From Aurantiochytrium sp. KH105 (lineage: Eukaryota > Sar > Bigyra > Thraustochytrida > Thraustochytriidae), in assembly GCA_003116975.1 (NCBI GenBank), contig BGKB01000137.1, forward strand, positions 62,001-126,000: a stretch of 64,000 nt of DNA, in the 5' to 3' direction. The position numbers were made by a program, and so were the translations under genes. A model generated the notes under the pieces. It had not been told where the DNA came from, ran no database searches, and worked only from the letters and a program-made list of their open reading frames with translations. Within the stretch, counting starts at the first letter, position 1. Each line of letters starts with the position of its first letter. Below, piece by piece: positions 1 to 11,300 of the stretch.

Positions 1-139
1 TCACTGACAGTCGTTCGCTTCTTGGCATCCATTCTCTTTTGGCTATCTTTCTGAACCCATGAATCTCAGTCAAGCAAATTTTACCACATCAAACTTACAA
101 CCCCCTGCTGAGGCTCTTGCTCTTCATAGACGCAACGTT

Positions 140-454
140 TTATTTTTCCCCTCCCGCAAATAATGCACTCGAGAAGATGAAGTCAAAGAAAAGGAAACAA
201 GTGCATGAATTCTCCATAATCATTCTATACTCTTTGCTGGGTTTGCCCACGGCCAATACTGCATTTCGTTCTGCTACTTCCTTCGTCGTAGCGTAAAGTT
301 TGCCGCTGCCCCACCTCTTCGACGATTTGCTAGTGTCCCTGATTGCTTTCCCGACCTCCCACAAACACAAAGCGCAACCGCAATAGCGGACGACATGATC
401 AGCCTGCGCAATCTTGGCGAGCCCATACTCCCCCCCCTCCTCGCCCTTCATCAT
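140..454 (-). CDS. possible small ORF or terminal exon, unknown
   Basis: This is an open frame of 104 codons on the minus strand, starting at an ATG-ATG pair and ending in TAA. I do not recognise the product. The first half is mixed and charged, and the last 20 residues are rich in Phe and Cys. The frame also stays open a little upstream of the ATG to a possible acceptor (CTACTAGCAG on the minus strand near 484-493), so it could instead be the last exon of a spliced gene. It lies divergently from the thioredoxin gene. Support is only ORF length and a plausible amino-acid mix; it may be noise. Confidence 0.25.
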   Translation of the reverse strand: MMKGEEGGEYGLAKIAQADHVVRYCGCALCLWEVGKAIRDTSKSSKRWGSGKLYATTKEVAERNAVLAVGKPSKEYRMIMENSCTCFLFFDFIFSSALFAGGEK

Positions 455-782
455 CGCCACCTTGCTGGTGCTGTCCCCTTTCTGCTAGTAGAGGGGCACG
501 CGCCTGAAAGAGTGTGCAGAGTCACCTCCAGGACCCATCCATCAGAAGCGAAACGCGAGGAAGACCACGCGGGCACAGCGCAGCGCGGCGCGGCGAGGCG
601 AGGCGGGCAGAGGAAGGCGAGGCGAGGCGAGGCGAGGCGAGGCGGCGTGGCGGCGCTCCCTTGCGTCCTAACTAGCCAGCTAGCTACCTTTGCTTGCTTG
701 CCTGCCTGCCTGCCTGCCTGCCTGCTCCGGGCAGTGCGGCTTTGGCGTCTGGACGGACGTACGAGGAATAGCGCTCAGCAGC
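455..782. other. divergent upstream region with simple repeats
   Basis: This GC-rich non-coding stretch lies upstream of the thioredoxin gene. It holds a GGCGA pentamer array (616-645) and a TGCT/TGCC tetramer array (691-725). An in-frame ATG lies inside the tetramer array at 690, but translation from there gives a repetitive Cys/Leu/Pro-rich leader, so it is probably 5' UTR. Confidence 0.5.
616..725. repeat. GGCGA and TGCC microsatellites
   Basis: About five to six GGCGA units run from 616 to 645. Tandem TGCT then TGCC tetramers run from 691 to 725. Both lie just upstream of the thioredoxin start codon. Confidence 0.8.
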
Positions 783-1256
783 ATGCTCTCCGAGGCGCTC
801 GAGACGGTGGGCGGCTTTGTCATGGAGCACCCGCTGCTCCTCGTGCTGGTCGCGTACGTGATGATGCAGCTGTACATGCGGTCGCGTCCATTCCCAGTGG
901 TCGAGGGCTCCAAGGTGCGGTCGATCGCGAGCATGGCCGACTTCAAGGCCCTCATTCAGGAATGCAAAAACACCAATGCCGTCCTTGTGGTGGACTACTA
1001 CGCCACGTGGTGCCCGCCTTGCCGCCGTGCTGCTCCTGTGTACGGCGAAATGTCAAAAATCTACAAGGAGGACGACGTGGTCTTCTCCAAGGTCAACGTG
1101 GACGAGGTCCGGGAGCTAGCCTCTGCACATGGGATTCAGGCCATGCCAACCTTTAAAATTTTCAATTGTGACGCCAAGGAGGTGCACTCGCTCCGAGGCT
1201 GGAACGAGTCCGAGCTGCGCAATATGATTGTGACTTCTATTAACAGTGCCAAGTAA
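783..1256 (+). CDS. membrane-anchored thioredoxin-domain protein
   Basis: This 157-residue protein is a thioredoxin-fold disulfide reductase or isomerase. A hydrophobic segment at about residues 17-32 (HPLLLVLVAYVMMQLYM) looks like an N-terminal signal anchor. The thioredoxin domain follows, with active site WCPPC (Cys77 and Cys80) and the cis-proline loop AMPTF. CPPC replaces the usual CGPC, which alters redox potential in characterised thioredoxin-fold proteins. I chose the ATG at 783 because the longer in-frame start at 690 lies in a tetramer repeat and adds only a low-complexity leader. The gene converges on the coiled-coil gene, with only 54 bases between the two coding ends. No KDEL signal is present, so the compartment is unclear. 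Confidence 0.88.
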   Translation: MLSEALETVGGFVMEHPLLLVLVAYVMMQLYMRSRPFPVVEGSKVRSIASMADFKALIQECKNTNAVLVVDYYATWCPPCRRAAPVYGEMSKIYKEDDVVFSKVNVDEVRELASAHGIQAMPTFKIFNCDAKEVHSLRGWNESELRNMIVTSINSAK

Positions 1257-1310
1257 GCTTGCCCTTTTACACATTCGGCACTTGCATTCGCAGACGAGGA
1301 AAAGGTGTGA

Positions 1311-2652
1311 CTACTCCAGCATGGGCTGCAGTGCCGACTGAGGCATGTTACCGCCCAAGTATGAGGTCTGATTACCTTGCAAGTGCGACTGTTGTTGCTG
1401 CTGCTGCACTGACTGTGCCTTGGCCAGGGCGAGTCTCGAGCTGCGCTGCGGCCGCAGCACCGAGAATCTTCGCGTTTCCTGCTGGGTGGCTTGCAAAACT
1501 TCTTGCTCGAGAAAATCGTCTGACCTCTCGTCAGGGTCCTCGATGCTATGTTGCGATAGAAACGACTTTGTCGCCCGCTTGCGCTTCTTCTCTGCAAACT
1601 TGAGAATGCGACGATTTTCGGCCTTGATGAGCTCACGGCCTTGTTTGTCAGCTATGACCGGAATTTGGCCTTCAAAGGTACCCGTTTCACTTGAATTATC
1701 ATCGTCGTGATCATTGTCGTCCGAGTCGCTATCATCCACCGACACGTCGCCAAGCACGCCGCCGAGACCACCCTTGGTATCAGAGACGCGCGCCATTGTC
1801 TGTTCCAGGGCCTCGAGGTCTGCGCTTGTCTTCTTCAGGGCCCGCTGTGCGCGCTCCGCGTCCGCTCGCGAGACTTGAGCATCATCTTCCGCTCGGAGAA
1901 GTGTCTCTGGTGACGCCGTGGCGTCCTTTTTGACCTCTTGGAGGGCCGCCTCGGCTCTTTGGGCACGCACGTTCGATTCGTGGACGTGGGCGCGCAGCTT
2001 TTCGACTTGGCCAATGAGCGTCTTGCACTTTGCGCCAAGCTTTGATACGGACACGGAGGCCCCCCCACGCCCCCCGCTATTGTTGGCTCCCCCGCGCGCT
2101 TTGCTTTTGCGAGGACCATTTGCAGCGCTCGCTGCGTCTCCGCTGGGACCATTTCGTTTCTGCGCGCGAAGCAGCTTCTTCATGCGTGCTTTGCTAAGTG
2201 GCGCTGGGGACGCATTAAATCCCGACGACGACCGTTCTGGGCCGCTATGCTCCCCGCGCAAGTTGGCAGCAAGCCGACTTCGCCAAGTGCTCTCCAAGAC
2301 GTCCTCGTCAACGTCGTCGATGCGCAGGTTTTTGTCGGGCAGGGCCTCCAAGACTTTGAGAATTCGTTTTTCACATTGTGCCAGCGTCTCCAGATACCAG
2401 CTCACATCCTTGACAGCTTGGCCCTGCGGATCGTCATCGATTGCTCCTCCTCTGTTTCCAACAGGGTCCAATTCCTCCTTGTTCCCATCGCCTGCTCCGC
2501 CGTTCGACGCTGCCCCGCCTTCATCGCTTTTCGCAGGGCCTTGATGCGAAGTGCCGAGGCTTCCGCGATGCGCAGCGCTGTCAGAAATCCCATCATCGCC
2601 TTGATCTTGATTTTGGCCCTCTCCAGAGCCACTATCTTGAGATGAATGTTGT

Positions 2653-2684
<32 letters not shown>

Positions 2685-2693
2685 TTGCTGTTG

Positions 2694-2735
<42 letters not shown>

Positions 2736-4895
2736 TGATACTGAAGTGCTTGGTCGTCCGCTGTTGAACGCCATGCCCGCAAGAGAAATTCCATCATTGT
2801 CCGAACCGCTTACCCCCGGCGTGGTTGCACCGCCTTGGCCACTGAGTGCTGCAGCGGTCGGGATCTGTGCAATGTCCAGCTGCATGACAATGTGATCCAC
2901 GCCATCCTTGATGCCTCGCATAACGTCCTGCAAAAAAGATGTGCGCTCCAAAAGCTGCTTGTTGACCCTTGCAGCTGCCTCAATTTCGACTTCCTTCTCA
3001 TCAATGAGTTTGCGTTGCTTGCTGGCGTGGCCAAGACCGCCAAAACGAATACTCTCGGACTCCATTTTGTGGACGTGCTTGTCCTCTGATAATTTGACAA
3101 TCTTGCTTTCGGCCTCTGCAATCATTGACTTGAGGCTGCTGACTGTGTCGGCTTGCGACATGAACTTTTCCACAATCTGACTCATGCTTGTATTGCCCGT
3201 GGCCTCGACAATGCGCTTGAATGCCCGCTCGTACTCGTCAATCCGTTCCGCCTTTTGCGAAATGTCATGCTGCAGACGCAGCTGCTTCAGCTTGTTGGTG
3301 ATGACTTTTCGTTGCAGGTTCTGCTCGCCTTCGGCGTCCAGATCACCCTTGACTTGTGCGATGATGGCCGTCTTTTGGGCAATTTGCTGCTCTCGAAACT
3401 GCAAAATCTCCTCTGTCTCGCGCATGACCTGTCTTCGTGCCTCTACTCGATCTGCCCACTCGGCTTCCTCTTGCTCTGCCTGCCGCTGCACCCTTTCCAG
3501 GTCCGCGGCTGCAACACGTTCATTGTTGAGTGCTTCGCGCAGAGAAATATTGTAGGCGCCAAGCTCCTTTTCCAAACCTTCGTTGACGCGCTTGAGGTCC
3601 TCGATTCGCGTGTCATTCACGAGCTTATTGCGCTGTAGTCGTTCCGCCATATGGTTCAAGGTTTTTATGTACCCAAGCCGCGTATCAGCCGCCCGCTTCA
3701 GTCGATCGAGCTCCTGCGCCTGTTTCTGATTGACAAGCCCCTTCAGCTCCATCATGTTGTCCACTTCCTTCGCCTCCTCCACTTGACGCTGCAAGTCTGC
3801 AAGCGTCTCCGTCAAAACTGCCACGCGTTCTGTACTTCGTGCCATCTCCTGCTTGCGAAGGTTAAAGTCGCGATGAAGCTCGTGCAAATATTGGTGTTGA
3901 ATGTGCACTTCCTGCTGCTTTACTGCAGTCAGAGCGCTCTCGTTTGCGACGGGCTTCCGTGGAGAAGTAGCTCCAGGCGTCATTCTGGGGCTCGTTGCGG
4001 ATGCGGGCTCCGCCGTTGTTGAGATGGCCGGTGACGCAATCATCTTCGCATCTCCACTTTTCAACTTTAGCCTGTTCACTAAATTCTTTGCGGCAGGTGA
4101 ATCGCAGTGGTTGAGGTCGCTAGGATCCCAACGACCGAGCTCCCCGTCAGCCTCTTCATGTACCTTTTGTGAGGAGGCCTGGCGTTTCTTGAAGTCCTCT
4201 CGGGAGAGAACTGCGCTTGATCGCGACGAGTCTTGACTCGCTTTCTGAATCTGGTGAGCGAGCTTATCGCTGAGCCTCGTCATGGATGCTGTAGCTGCGT
4301 TTGGCTCGCGAAGGTTGTTTCCGTGCCGAGGGCTTGGACGATGCTGCGCTGCGGGCCGTCCCTCCGGTTTTACGGCGGGGACCATGACTTTGAGAGACCG
4401 TCCGCTTTTCCCTTTGAGAGGACCTTGATCTGAGGGCGCTGATTCTGTGGATTTTGCGAGCTTGTTTATTTGAGCAGGTGTCTCCAACGTCGCAGCAGTG
4501 TTTTCTTCTTCTTCTTCTTCTTCTTCTTCTTTGTCATCCGTACTCTGAAAGCCTTGCGTATCGTCTTCGAGACCCTGGACAACATCTTTCTCGACGCTGT
4601 CCTTTACATTCTGTTCGATATCGACGGTCATCATGAGTTCTTCGTGCTCTTTCCTGCCAAATAGTTCTTGATGTGTAGGCTCGGCTGCAGGGCTGGTGAC
4701 ACTCACCATAGCATTTGTCTCTGTACCATTTGCCTCTGTACCATTCGATTGGGAAGAAGCATCGACAGCACAAGCAGGAGCAACAACGCTTGCTGCGCCA
4801 TGTGTCGATGCCGGAGTCCCTGCTACGGATGGCAACGTTTTGTCCTCACAAGTTTCGTCCGCCGGACGCTCCACCGGATCCTGGACTTCCTCCAT
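1311..4895 (-). CDS. polyQ coiled-coil protein, outer dynein arm docking complex (CCDC151/ODAD3-like)
   Basis: This 1194-residue protein has a disordered N-terminus with a Glu run (encoded by the TTC repeat near 4503-4531). A long coiled coil spans roughly residues 320-660. The segment near 561-587 (AFKRIVEATGNTSMSQIVEK) resembles the 'ATG-x-D/S-x-x-E/I-V-x-x-F' region of outer-dynein-arm docking subunits CCDC151, CCDC63 and CCDC114. About 29 glutamines follow at 721-749, then a second conserved patch (KNLRIDDVDEDVLESTW, about 854-870), further coiled coil and an acidic stretch. Docking subunits fix outer dynein arms to axonemal doublets, which fits a flagellated zoospore. The start is ATG 4895; the frame also opens at a TTG at 4919. 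Family assignment rests on remembered motif similarity. A generic coiled-coil protein is the alternative. Confidence 0.68.
2649..2735 (-). repeat. CAG/CAA repeat encoding about 29 Gln
   Basis: This mixed CAG/CAA tract lies inside the coiled-coil gene and encodes residues 721-749. The CAA interruptions make it less prone to slippage than a pure CAG run. Confidence 0.9.
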
Positions 4896-5156
4896 GGCGT
4901 CTGTAGTGGGCGAGAACAAATAGAAAGGTCACGAGATCTGTCTCTCTTGTGGATCACAGTCAAGACTTGCGCGACCCACCCTGTCGCGCGAGCGCCAATG
5001 CGAGCGCGAGCGCTGCTCTTGCTGCTGCTTTAGTTACGCTTTTAACGCCACGATGATGATGCCGCTTCTAAATAAGTTGTTTGATCACAACTGTGTAAAA
5101 AGCATGTCCGTTGGGATTTATCGTGCACGAAAAATGAATATGATTCATGGAAGGGT

Positions 5157-5290
5157 GGGAAAACGCTGGGAAAAAGGCTGGGAAAAAGGCTGGGAAAACG
5201 CTGCGAAAACGCTGGGAAAACGCTGGGAAAACGCTGCGAAAACGCTGCGAAAAGGCTGGGAAAACGCTGCGAAAAGGCTGGAAGGCTTCG
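5157..5290. repeat. minisatellite of GCTGGGAAAAC-type units
   Basis: About ten tandem units of 11-12 bases run here: GCTGGGAAAAC, GCTGCGAAAAC and GCTGGGAAAAAG variants. The G/C alternation at the fifth position and the C/G alternation at the end create sub-variants, as in an array that has expanded by unequal exchange. Confidence 0.9.
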
Positions 5291-5308
5291 GAAAAGGTCT
5301 TGAGCCTA

Positions 5309-5420
5309 GACCAAAATCAAGACCAAAACCAAGACCAAGACCAAGAGTAACACCAAAAAATAAAACCAAGACAAGACCAAGAGCAAATAACAAAATCAAG
5401 ACCAAGACCAAGAGCAACAG
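5309..5420. repeat. ACCAAG/ACCAAA hexamer-type array
   Basis: Degenerate repeats of ACCAAG, ACCAAA and related purine-rich hexamers start about 20 bases after the minisatellite. This makes a strand-asymmetric array with almost no T. Confidence 0.8.
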
Positions 5421-5619
5421 TAAGCGCGCGATGCAGTAACTAAAAGAATCAATTTCTGTCTGGCCAACTCTCATCGTCAATCAGAGAAAGAAAGAAAATG
5501 ATCGATGATGATATTTCTTGTTAATCCCATCAGCAATGGCGTCCACGAATCCATCTTCTTCAAGTCAGATTCATTTGTCTTTTCGTTTGTTTTCTTTTCA
5601 CTCCAGTCTTGATTTGACT

Positions 5620-6828
5620 CTAAAGGACGGAGCGAATAGCCTTGGCGACGTGCTCGAGCTTGTCGCTGGTGAGACCGGCGACACTGATGCGGCCGTTAGA
5701 GGGCATGTAAATGTGGTAGTTCTTCTCCATCGACGCCACCTGGTCGGCGCTGAGGCCCGTAAAGGTGAACATGCCGATCTGGTCCGTGATGAAGCTCCAG
5801 TCACCAGGAGCACCAGTGGCCTCGATGGCCTCGCGGAGACCCTTGCGCATCGCGAGAATGCGGTCGACAATGCCCTTGAGCTCGACCTTCCACTCCTCGC
5901 GAAGCTTGGGGTCCGTAAGGATGAGTGCCGCGATGGCGGCACCGTGACGGGGCGGGTTCGAGTACATGGGGCGGATCACGAGCTCAAGCTGGCTCATGAC
6001 GCGTGTGCAGGCGCCAGCGGAGGGGCAGACGACGTTGAGAGCGCCGACGCGCTCGCCGTAGAGACCCATGTTCTTGCTGTACGACTGCGCCACCATCATC
6101 TGCTGGCCCTTGGACTCAAAAAGACGCACGGCGTAGGCGTCCTTGTCCACATCGCCAGAGGCAAAACCCTGGTACGCCGAGTCGAAAAAGGGGAGCAGCT
6201 GGCGCTCGGTGAGCAGGTCGACAATCTTTTGCCATTGCTCCGCGGTGGGGTCCACGCCAGTCGGGTTGTGCGCGCACACATGCAGAACGACGACGCTGCC
6301 GGCCGGGGCCTGCTCGAGGTCCTTCATCATGCCCTCAAAGTCGAGACCGCGGGTGGCCGGGTTCAGGTACGTGTACTTGGCGGTCTCCAAACCGGCGTTG
6401 CCAAAGATCTTGAAGTGGTTGCCCCAGGTAGGGTTCGGGATGTACACCTTGGTGCCGGCAAAGTGGGTGGCGAGGAACTCGGCGCCCACGCGAAGCGCGC
6501 CGGTGCCGGAGAGAGCCTGCACGGTGGCCACGCGGCCCTCCTTGACGGACTTGGCGTCCGCACCAAAGCAGAACTCCTGCGTGGCCTGGCGAAACTTGAC
6601 GTCGCCGGCGATGCCCAGGTACTCCTTGTTGCGCGAGGCATCCTCGAGGATCGTCTTTTCGGCCTTGCGGACCACCTCGAGCACGAGGGGCTTGCCTTGG
6701 GCATCGCGGTACGCGCCCACGGACACGTTCACGCTTTCCGGCGAGTCATCCGCCAGGAAGCGCGTCTTGACGCCCAGAATCGCATCGGGCGGGCCCTGCT
6801 CCACCTTTTCGAACGAGATGGGCGCCAT
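5620..6828 (-). CDS. GOT1: aspartate aminotransferase, probably cytosolic
   Basis: This 402-residue PLP enzyme interconverts aspartate plus 2-oxoglutarate and oxaloacetate plus glutamate. Family signatures are clear: the N-terminal GPPDAILGV segment, NPTWGNH, the HNPTGVDPT loop at about 187-195, DSAYQGFASGD, and the SYSKNMGLYGERVG motif with PLP-binding Lys252. The C-terminal SNGRISVAGL carries the substrate-binding Arg. The length matches the family at full size. The start at MAPISFEKV leaves no mitochondrial targeting peptide, which favours a cytosolic isoform (malate-aspartate shuttle, amino-acid metabolism). It is transcribed divergently from the SF1 helicase gene. No internal disruption is seen. 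Confidence 0.96.
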   Translation of the reverse strand: MAPISFEKVEQGPPDAILGVKTRFLADDSPESVNVSVGAYRDAQGKPLVLEVVRKAEKTILEDASRNKEYLGIAGDVKFRQATQEFCFGADAKSVKEGRVATVQALSGTGALRVGAEFLATHFAGTKVYIPNPTWGNHFKIFGNAGLETAKYTYLNPATRGLDFEGMMKDLEQAPAGSVVVLHVCAHNPTGVDPTAEQWQKIVDLLTERQLLPFFDSAYQGFASGDVDKDAYAVRLFESKGQQMMVAQSYSKNMGLYGERVGALNVVCPSAGACTRVMSQLELVIRPMYSNPPRHGAAIAALILTDPKLREEWKVELKGIVDRILAMRKGLREAIEATGAPGDWSFITDQIGMFTFTGLSADQVASMEKNYHIYMPSNGRISVAGLTSDKLEHVAKAIRSVL

Positions 6829-7295
6829 CTTATTCTATCTCCTGCTCCTGCGCGCTTGCTCCTTTCTTCTGCTCGCGCTCGCTCTGTGTATGTATGTGTG
6901 TGTGTGTTTTCATGTGCATGCATGCATACATGCGCGCGAGCATGTCTCCCGTTAGTCTCCCCTCTTCGACCTCGTCCTCGCGGGGGCTGCTCTTGCCCCT
7001 CCTGCCCCTCCGGGCGTCGTCCGCCATCGCCTCCGTCCCTCCGGTCCTCCCTCTCACCCGGCGGCGTCCAGGATATCGCGCTCGCTCAATCAGCCCATCT
7101 CCATCATCTCCATCTCCATCTCCTTCTCCAGCCCCGCCCGATCTCCGCCGCGCCGAGCGACCGCGAGCGCCGCCCTCTCGCGCGCCGCTCTCGCGCGAGG
7201 CCGCGCCGCGCCCGCGCACGCCGCGCACGCACCTGTGCTCGCCGCTGTTCGGGGTCTGCGGCAGCCCTCGCCTCGCCTCGCCCTGCTCGTCCGTG

Positions 7296-7326
<31 letters not shown>

Positions 7327-8395
7327 GCCGCAGCGTGCACGCCTGCCTGCTGCGGCCGCTGCTGCGTCGCCGCAGGGCCGCTCGGCACAACTGCACGCCG
7401 CGGCGCAGCTGCGCGCAGCATGAGCGGAGCGGAGCGGGAGCGGAGCGGCGGGAGGGAACGAGGAGGGCGGCGCGGCAAGGAGACGGGCGCGGGAGGCGCG
7501 AGCGGAGGGCACGTGCGGAGGCAGGCGGCTGCAGCTGCGCAGAGCGAGGGGGGAGGCGGGCTCGACGCTTCTCGGGTCTTGCGCGCTCTCTTTGTATACC
7601 GAGCACATGGAAGAGGAGCAGGAGGCAGAAGGAGATGATGGGTGAGGGGCGAGCAGTCGATGGGAGGCGGTTCACGGGAGGGACTGCTTGTCTTGGGGAG
7701 AGGGGGGAGGGGAAGGGAGGAAGGAAAAGAAAAGAAAAGGAAAGGAAAGAATAGCTTTCATGTGTCGCCTTCGCTCTCACGGCAGCATCTTGGATTTCCT
7801 GCCCCGCTGCCCTATGCGTTTTGACAAATTGGATCTCGCGCGTCTCAAAATCCTTCGACACATCCTCTCGCCACAACGTGACACCGCTCTTCACACCAAC
7901 CGCCCCCCTCCTCCTCCTCCTCATCATCATCATCATCATCACGATCATCGTTTTCGTGTCGCGTGTCTTGCTCATCTCGCCGCCGTCGTCGTCATCGTCG
8001 AGAGAGATCGCCTTGAGAGCGCCGCGCCCTCCAGAGCAGACTCGCGAGAGACCAGACCCGAATCGCTTCGCCGCCGCATCCTCGCCGCCGCGACACGAGC
8101 TCGCGCCGCGAGGCCGAGCGCGAGCGGCGAGAGCGCACGGGGCTCGGCCCGGCGCGCGCGGCGCCGGCCCGGTCGGCTCGGCTCGGCGAGGCCGGCCGCG
8201 AGGAGGAACTCTCCCGACGAGGTGTCGAATCCTGCTCATCCGAGGCCGCGACAGACGGCCGGCCTGGCGCGAGGAAGGCGGCGAAGGCGGGCAGGCGGGC
8301 GGGCGGACGAGCAGACGGGCAGGGAGACAGACGTGCACGTCGCGCTGAGCCGGCACGAAGCCGCCGCGCGAGGAGCTCGCGAGAGAACCAAGAAG
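6829..8395. other. divergent GC-rich promoter region
   Basis: This 1.57 kb region separates the start codons of the aminotransferase (minus) and the helicase (plus). It contains a TG-rich patch (6888-6908), a CTTG tetramer array (7296-7326), a CTC/ATC triplet run (about 7909-7941) and long GC-rich stretches. Long open frames cross it on both strands but read as Arg/Ala/Pro/Ser low complexity, so I treat them as by-products of GC content. I recognise no gene. Confidence 0.6.
7296..7326. repeat. CTTG tetranucleotide microsatellite
   Basis: About seven tandem GCTT/CTTG units lie in the promoter region. A related TGCT/TGCC array is found before the thioredoxin gene. Confidence 0.8.
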
Positions 8396-11300
8396 ATGGC
8401 GTCAACCGCGACGTCGATCCGTACGCCGCCGCCGCCAGCAGTATCTAGGTCGTCGAGGAAGACGGTGATGGCAGCAGGGGCGCAGGAGACCGACGACGCC
8501 TTCGTGGAGCAGCTCGTGGCAAAGCTACGCGGGGACACCAAGCAGTCGAACTTTATGCGCAGCTATAACGACGCCAAGTCGCCGACTAAATTCGACCTCG
8601 CGCTGCTACGACACTGGCCCGCCCAGGAGGTCGTGGAGAGTCTCACGGGCGCCTCCGTCGAGACCGACCTCGCCACCGTTGTCATTCGCACGCTCCTCGA
8701 TGAAGGCGAAATTGCACTCAAAATAAACGCCAAGCCACCCGGCCGCAGCACCGCTGCGCAACAGGCCGCGCGCCAACTCGACGCTCTCGCGCAGCGATGC
8801 AAGGCGGAACGTAAAGACTTTGGCGTCGATCTTTTGCGCCTTGGATTCCCACAGATTGAGTGCTACGACGAAAAATTACAGCGCACCTATCTCTGTCCCC
8901 TTGTGCTTTGGAAGGTCCGTCTCGACGTCGTCAACGGCCGCTTCGTCCTCAAACGTGAATTCTCCGAGCCCTTTGAGCTCAACGACGCACTCTGTCAGTT
9001 CCTTGCCACCGAGGCCGAGATCAAGCTCAAGGACACGCGTCTCTTTGATACCAAGGATGCCATCAACGACGTCGACCTTGAGAATCTCGTGGCGAGAATA
9101 TCCCCTGGCATGGGAAAAGATGGCGCGTCAACGCGCGACGAGATCATCGACGCTCTCCGCCGTGTCCAGGATCCCATGGACAAAGATTTACCAGAAGCGT
9201 TGCCAACTGCTCCCAAGTCCGCTCGCGCGCGCCCAACGAAAGCCACTGCGGGTGCCGGATCGGGCAGTAAAGGGAAGCAATCTGCAGGTCATACGCCCGT
9301 TGTTCGCCGCATTGTCTGGGCCGCAGTTCTTGCTCTCTTCAAGACTGGCAACAACGCCATTCTCAAAGACCTCAGAGTGTATCAGCGCCAAGGCAAGCTC
9401 TCGCTGCAGCCAGAGCCTGTCCTCTCCGGGGCTCCTGGCTCCGTTGACATTCTGCACGGCGGCTTTGCTCTCGACCCTAGCCAGTTTGAGGCCGTGCGTC
9501 AGCTCGCCATGAGTCGTAATCTCGTCATCAATGGTCCGCCAGGAACCGGGAAATCACAGACACTCGCCTCGGTCATTTCATGCGCTGGCGTCAATAGCCT
9601 GCGCGTTCTCGTCGTTTGTGAAAAGACAACAGCGCTCGAGATCCTGCAGCGCAAACTCTCCGAGCTTCGCTGGAACAATTGGACCGGGGACAAATTCACA
9701 GCCTTCATCACAAGCGTGCAGGACCGCGAAGCCCTCGTCACGCGAGCGCGCGCCAATCGTGTTGACGTTGATGCAATTCCGATGGAAAGTTTCCTCCACG
9801 AGGAGAAGCTCTTGCTACGAGACATCCGCCGTCTCGAAAAGATTATCGCCGCCGAGGAGCACAAGTTCTCGCGCCATTGTGAAATCAACAATGAGGTCGT
9901 CTCGTTCAATATGACCGTCAAGGAGGCCATCGCCTTTGTCATCCAGCGCAAACTCAATGGCGCAAAGTTGCTCGTCCCTCCCGCGGATGCCACATTTGTA
10001 GAGCGCGTCTTTGGCCAGGACCACATTATGCGCTTGGATCGCTGTCAGGAAAATCTCCCGAGCGATCTTGTGCGCGCCCTCTCTTTTCTGAGTTTTAGTC
10101 GTCTCGACATGGAAATTTTTGACGCTGACGTCATTGCAAGTCGCGCCGCCGATCTCATTGCTCGTCTCACCGCATTTCTCGAGGACCGCGAGGCTATCGT
10201 ACAGGCTGCCAAGGCAGACTATGTCAAAGAACTCGGAGACGTCGTGGAGCTTTGGGAAAATCATCTCGAGGAGCTGAAGAGCATCGAGAAAAACATTTCG
10301 CAGATCCCCGACGACGCGATTCAACGCGCTGACTCGCCCGCGTGGGCCGACGCCATCTTTTTCTGGAGACGCTCTTCCGACCAAACCCGGCTGCGATACT
10401 TTGGTTCCGCGCTTGCCCGAATCGAGGAGGCCATTCGTCGTCAGGACGTCCAAAGCCAAGAACCAAACAATCTCCGACCCGAGGGTCTCATGGCTTCAGC
10501 TGCAGCTGCGGCGTCGGCCGCAGCTGCAGCGGCAACTGGCGGCGTACCATCTCGAGCACCGGCAGCACAGTCTCAATCGCAGCCGCTTGGCCAAGCCACG
10601 CGCAGCGGTAGCAGCACCAGCACCAGCACCAGCAACAACAACAAGAACAATAGCAGTACCCCCAATGGAACCTTGAATGCCAAGCGTGGACTGACCTTTC
10701 CCACGAACTTTACGCTGTCAAATATTTCGCGCATCGTCGCGTGGTGCGAAAAGCACCACCAAAAACATTTACAAGCGCTCCAAGAGGTAGAAAGCAAGCA
10801 CCCCGCACGCGCATGGGAAGAACTCCCCGAAGTTCGAAGCAAACAACTCGCAAAGTTTCGCGCCATGAAAGAGGACATGAAAGAGGTGATTCGCAAGAGC
10901 CCCTTTTGCACACAGCCAGCACTTGAAGCTCTCTTGACCTGCGTCGACCTTCCCGACAAAAAGGAGGCTCTCTGGGCTGTAGAAAAGGTGCTTGCCCCAT
11001 TCCGCAGCGAAAATGTGGGCCGTTGGCGGCAGAGCTCTGACTCCATCGACAGTCTCCTCGAGCTCGGTATCGTGCAGCACGAAAGCTTCTTTATCGAGTT
11101 CCTTGATGCAAGCAAGGCCGACAGACTCTCCTGGGGCACGCGTATCAAGCTGTGCGTGCTCGCGCATGAAGTCGAGAAAAAGTGCCGTGGCCTCATTACT
11201 TCTGACTTTGTGCTTGATCAGCTCAGCGACGCGCTGATCGCCATTCAGCAAAAGGTACAAATGCTCTTTTGCTTGCGGCAAGGTAAGGCCATGGCCAAAA

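Larger units (their letters stand above)
4896..5619. other. intergenic region between two minus-strand genes
   Basis: This stretch lies upstream of the coiled-coil gene and downstream of the aminotransferase. It contains a minisatellite followed by a purine-rich hexamer array, listed separately. Open frames through the arrays are repeat artefacts. I see no gene. Confidence 0.6.

Noticed and set aside
5518..7638. 706-codon open frame on the plus strand antisense to the aminotransferase
   Set aside because: It is a mirror of the real GOT1 gene; GC-rich codon use keeps the opposite frame open, and the tail is Arg/Ala/Ser low complexity.
6830..8356. 508-codon minus-strand frame in the aminotransferase-helicase promoter
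   Set aside because: Composition is Arg/Ala/Pro/Ser repeat-like with no motif, running through simple repeats; typical of GC-rich non-coding DNA.
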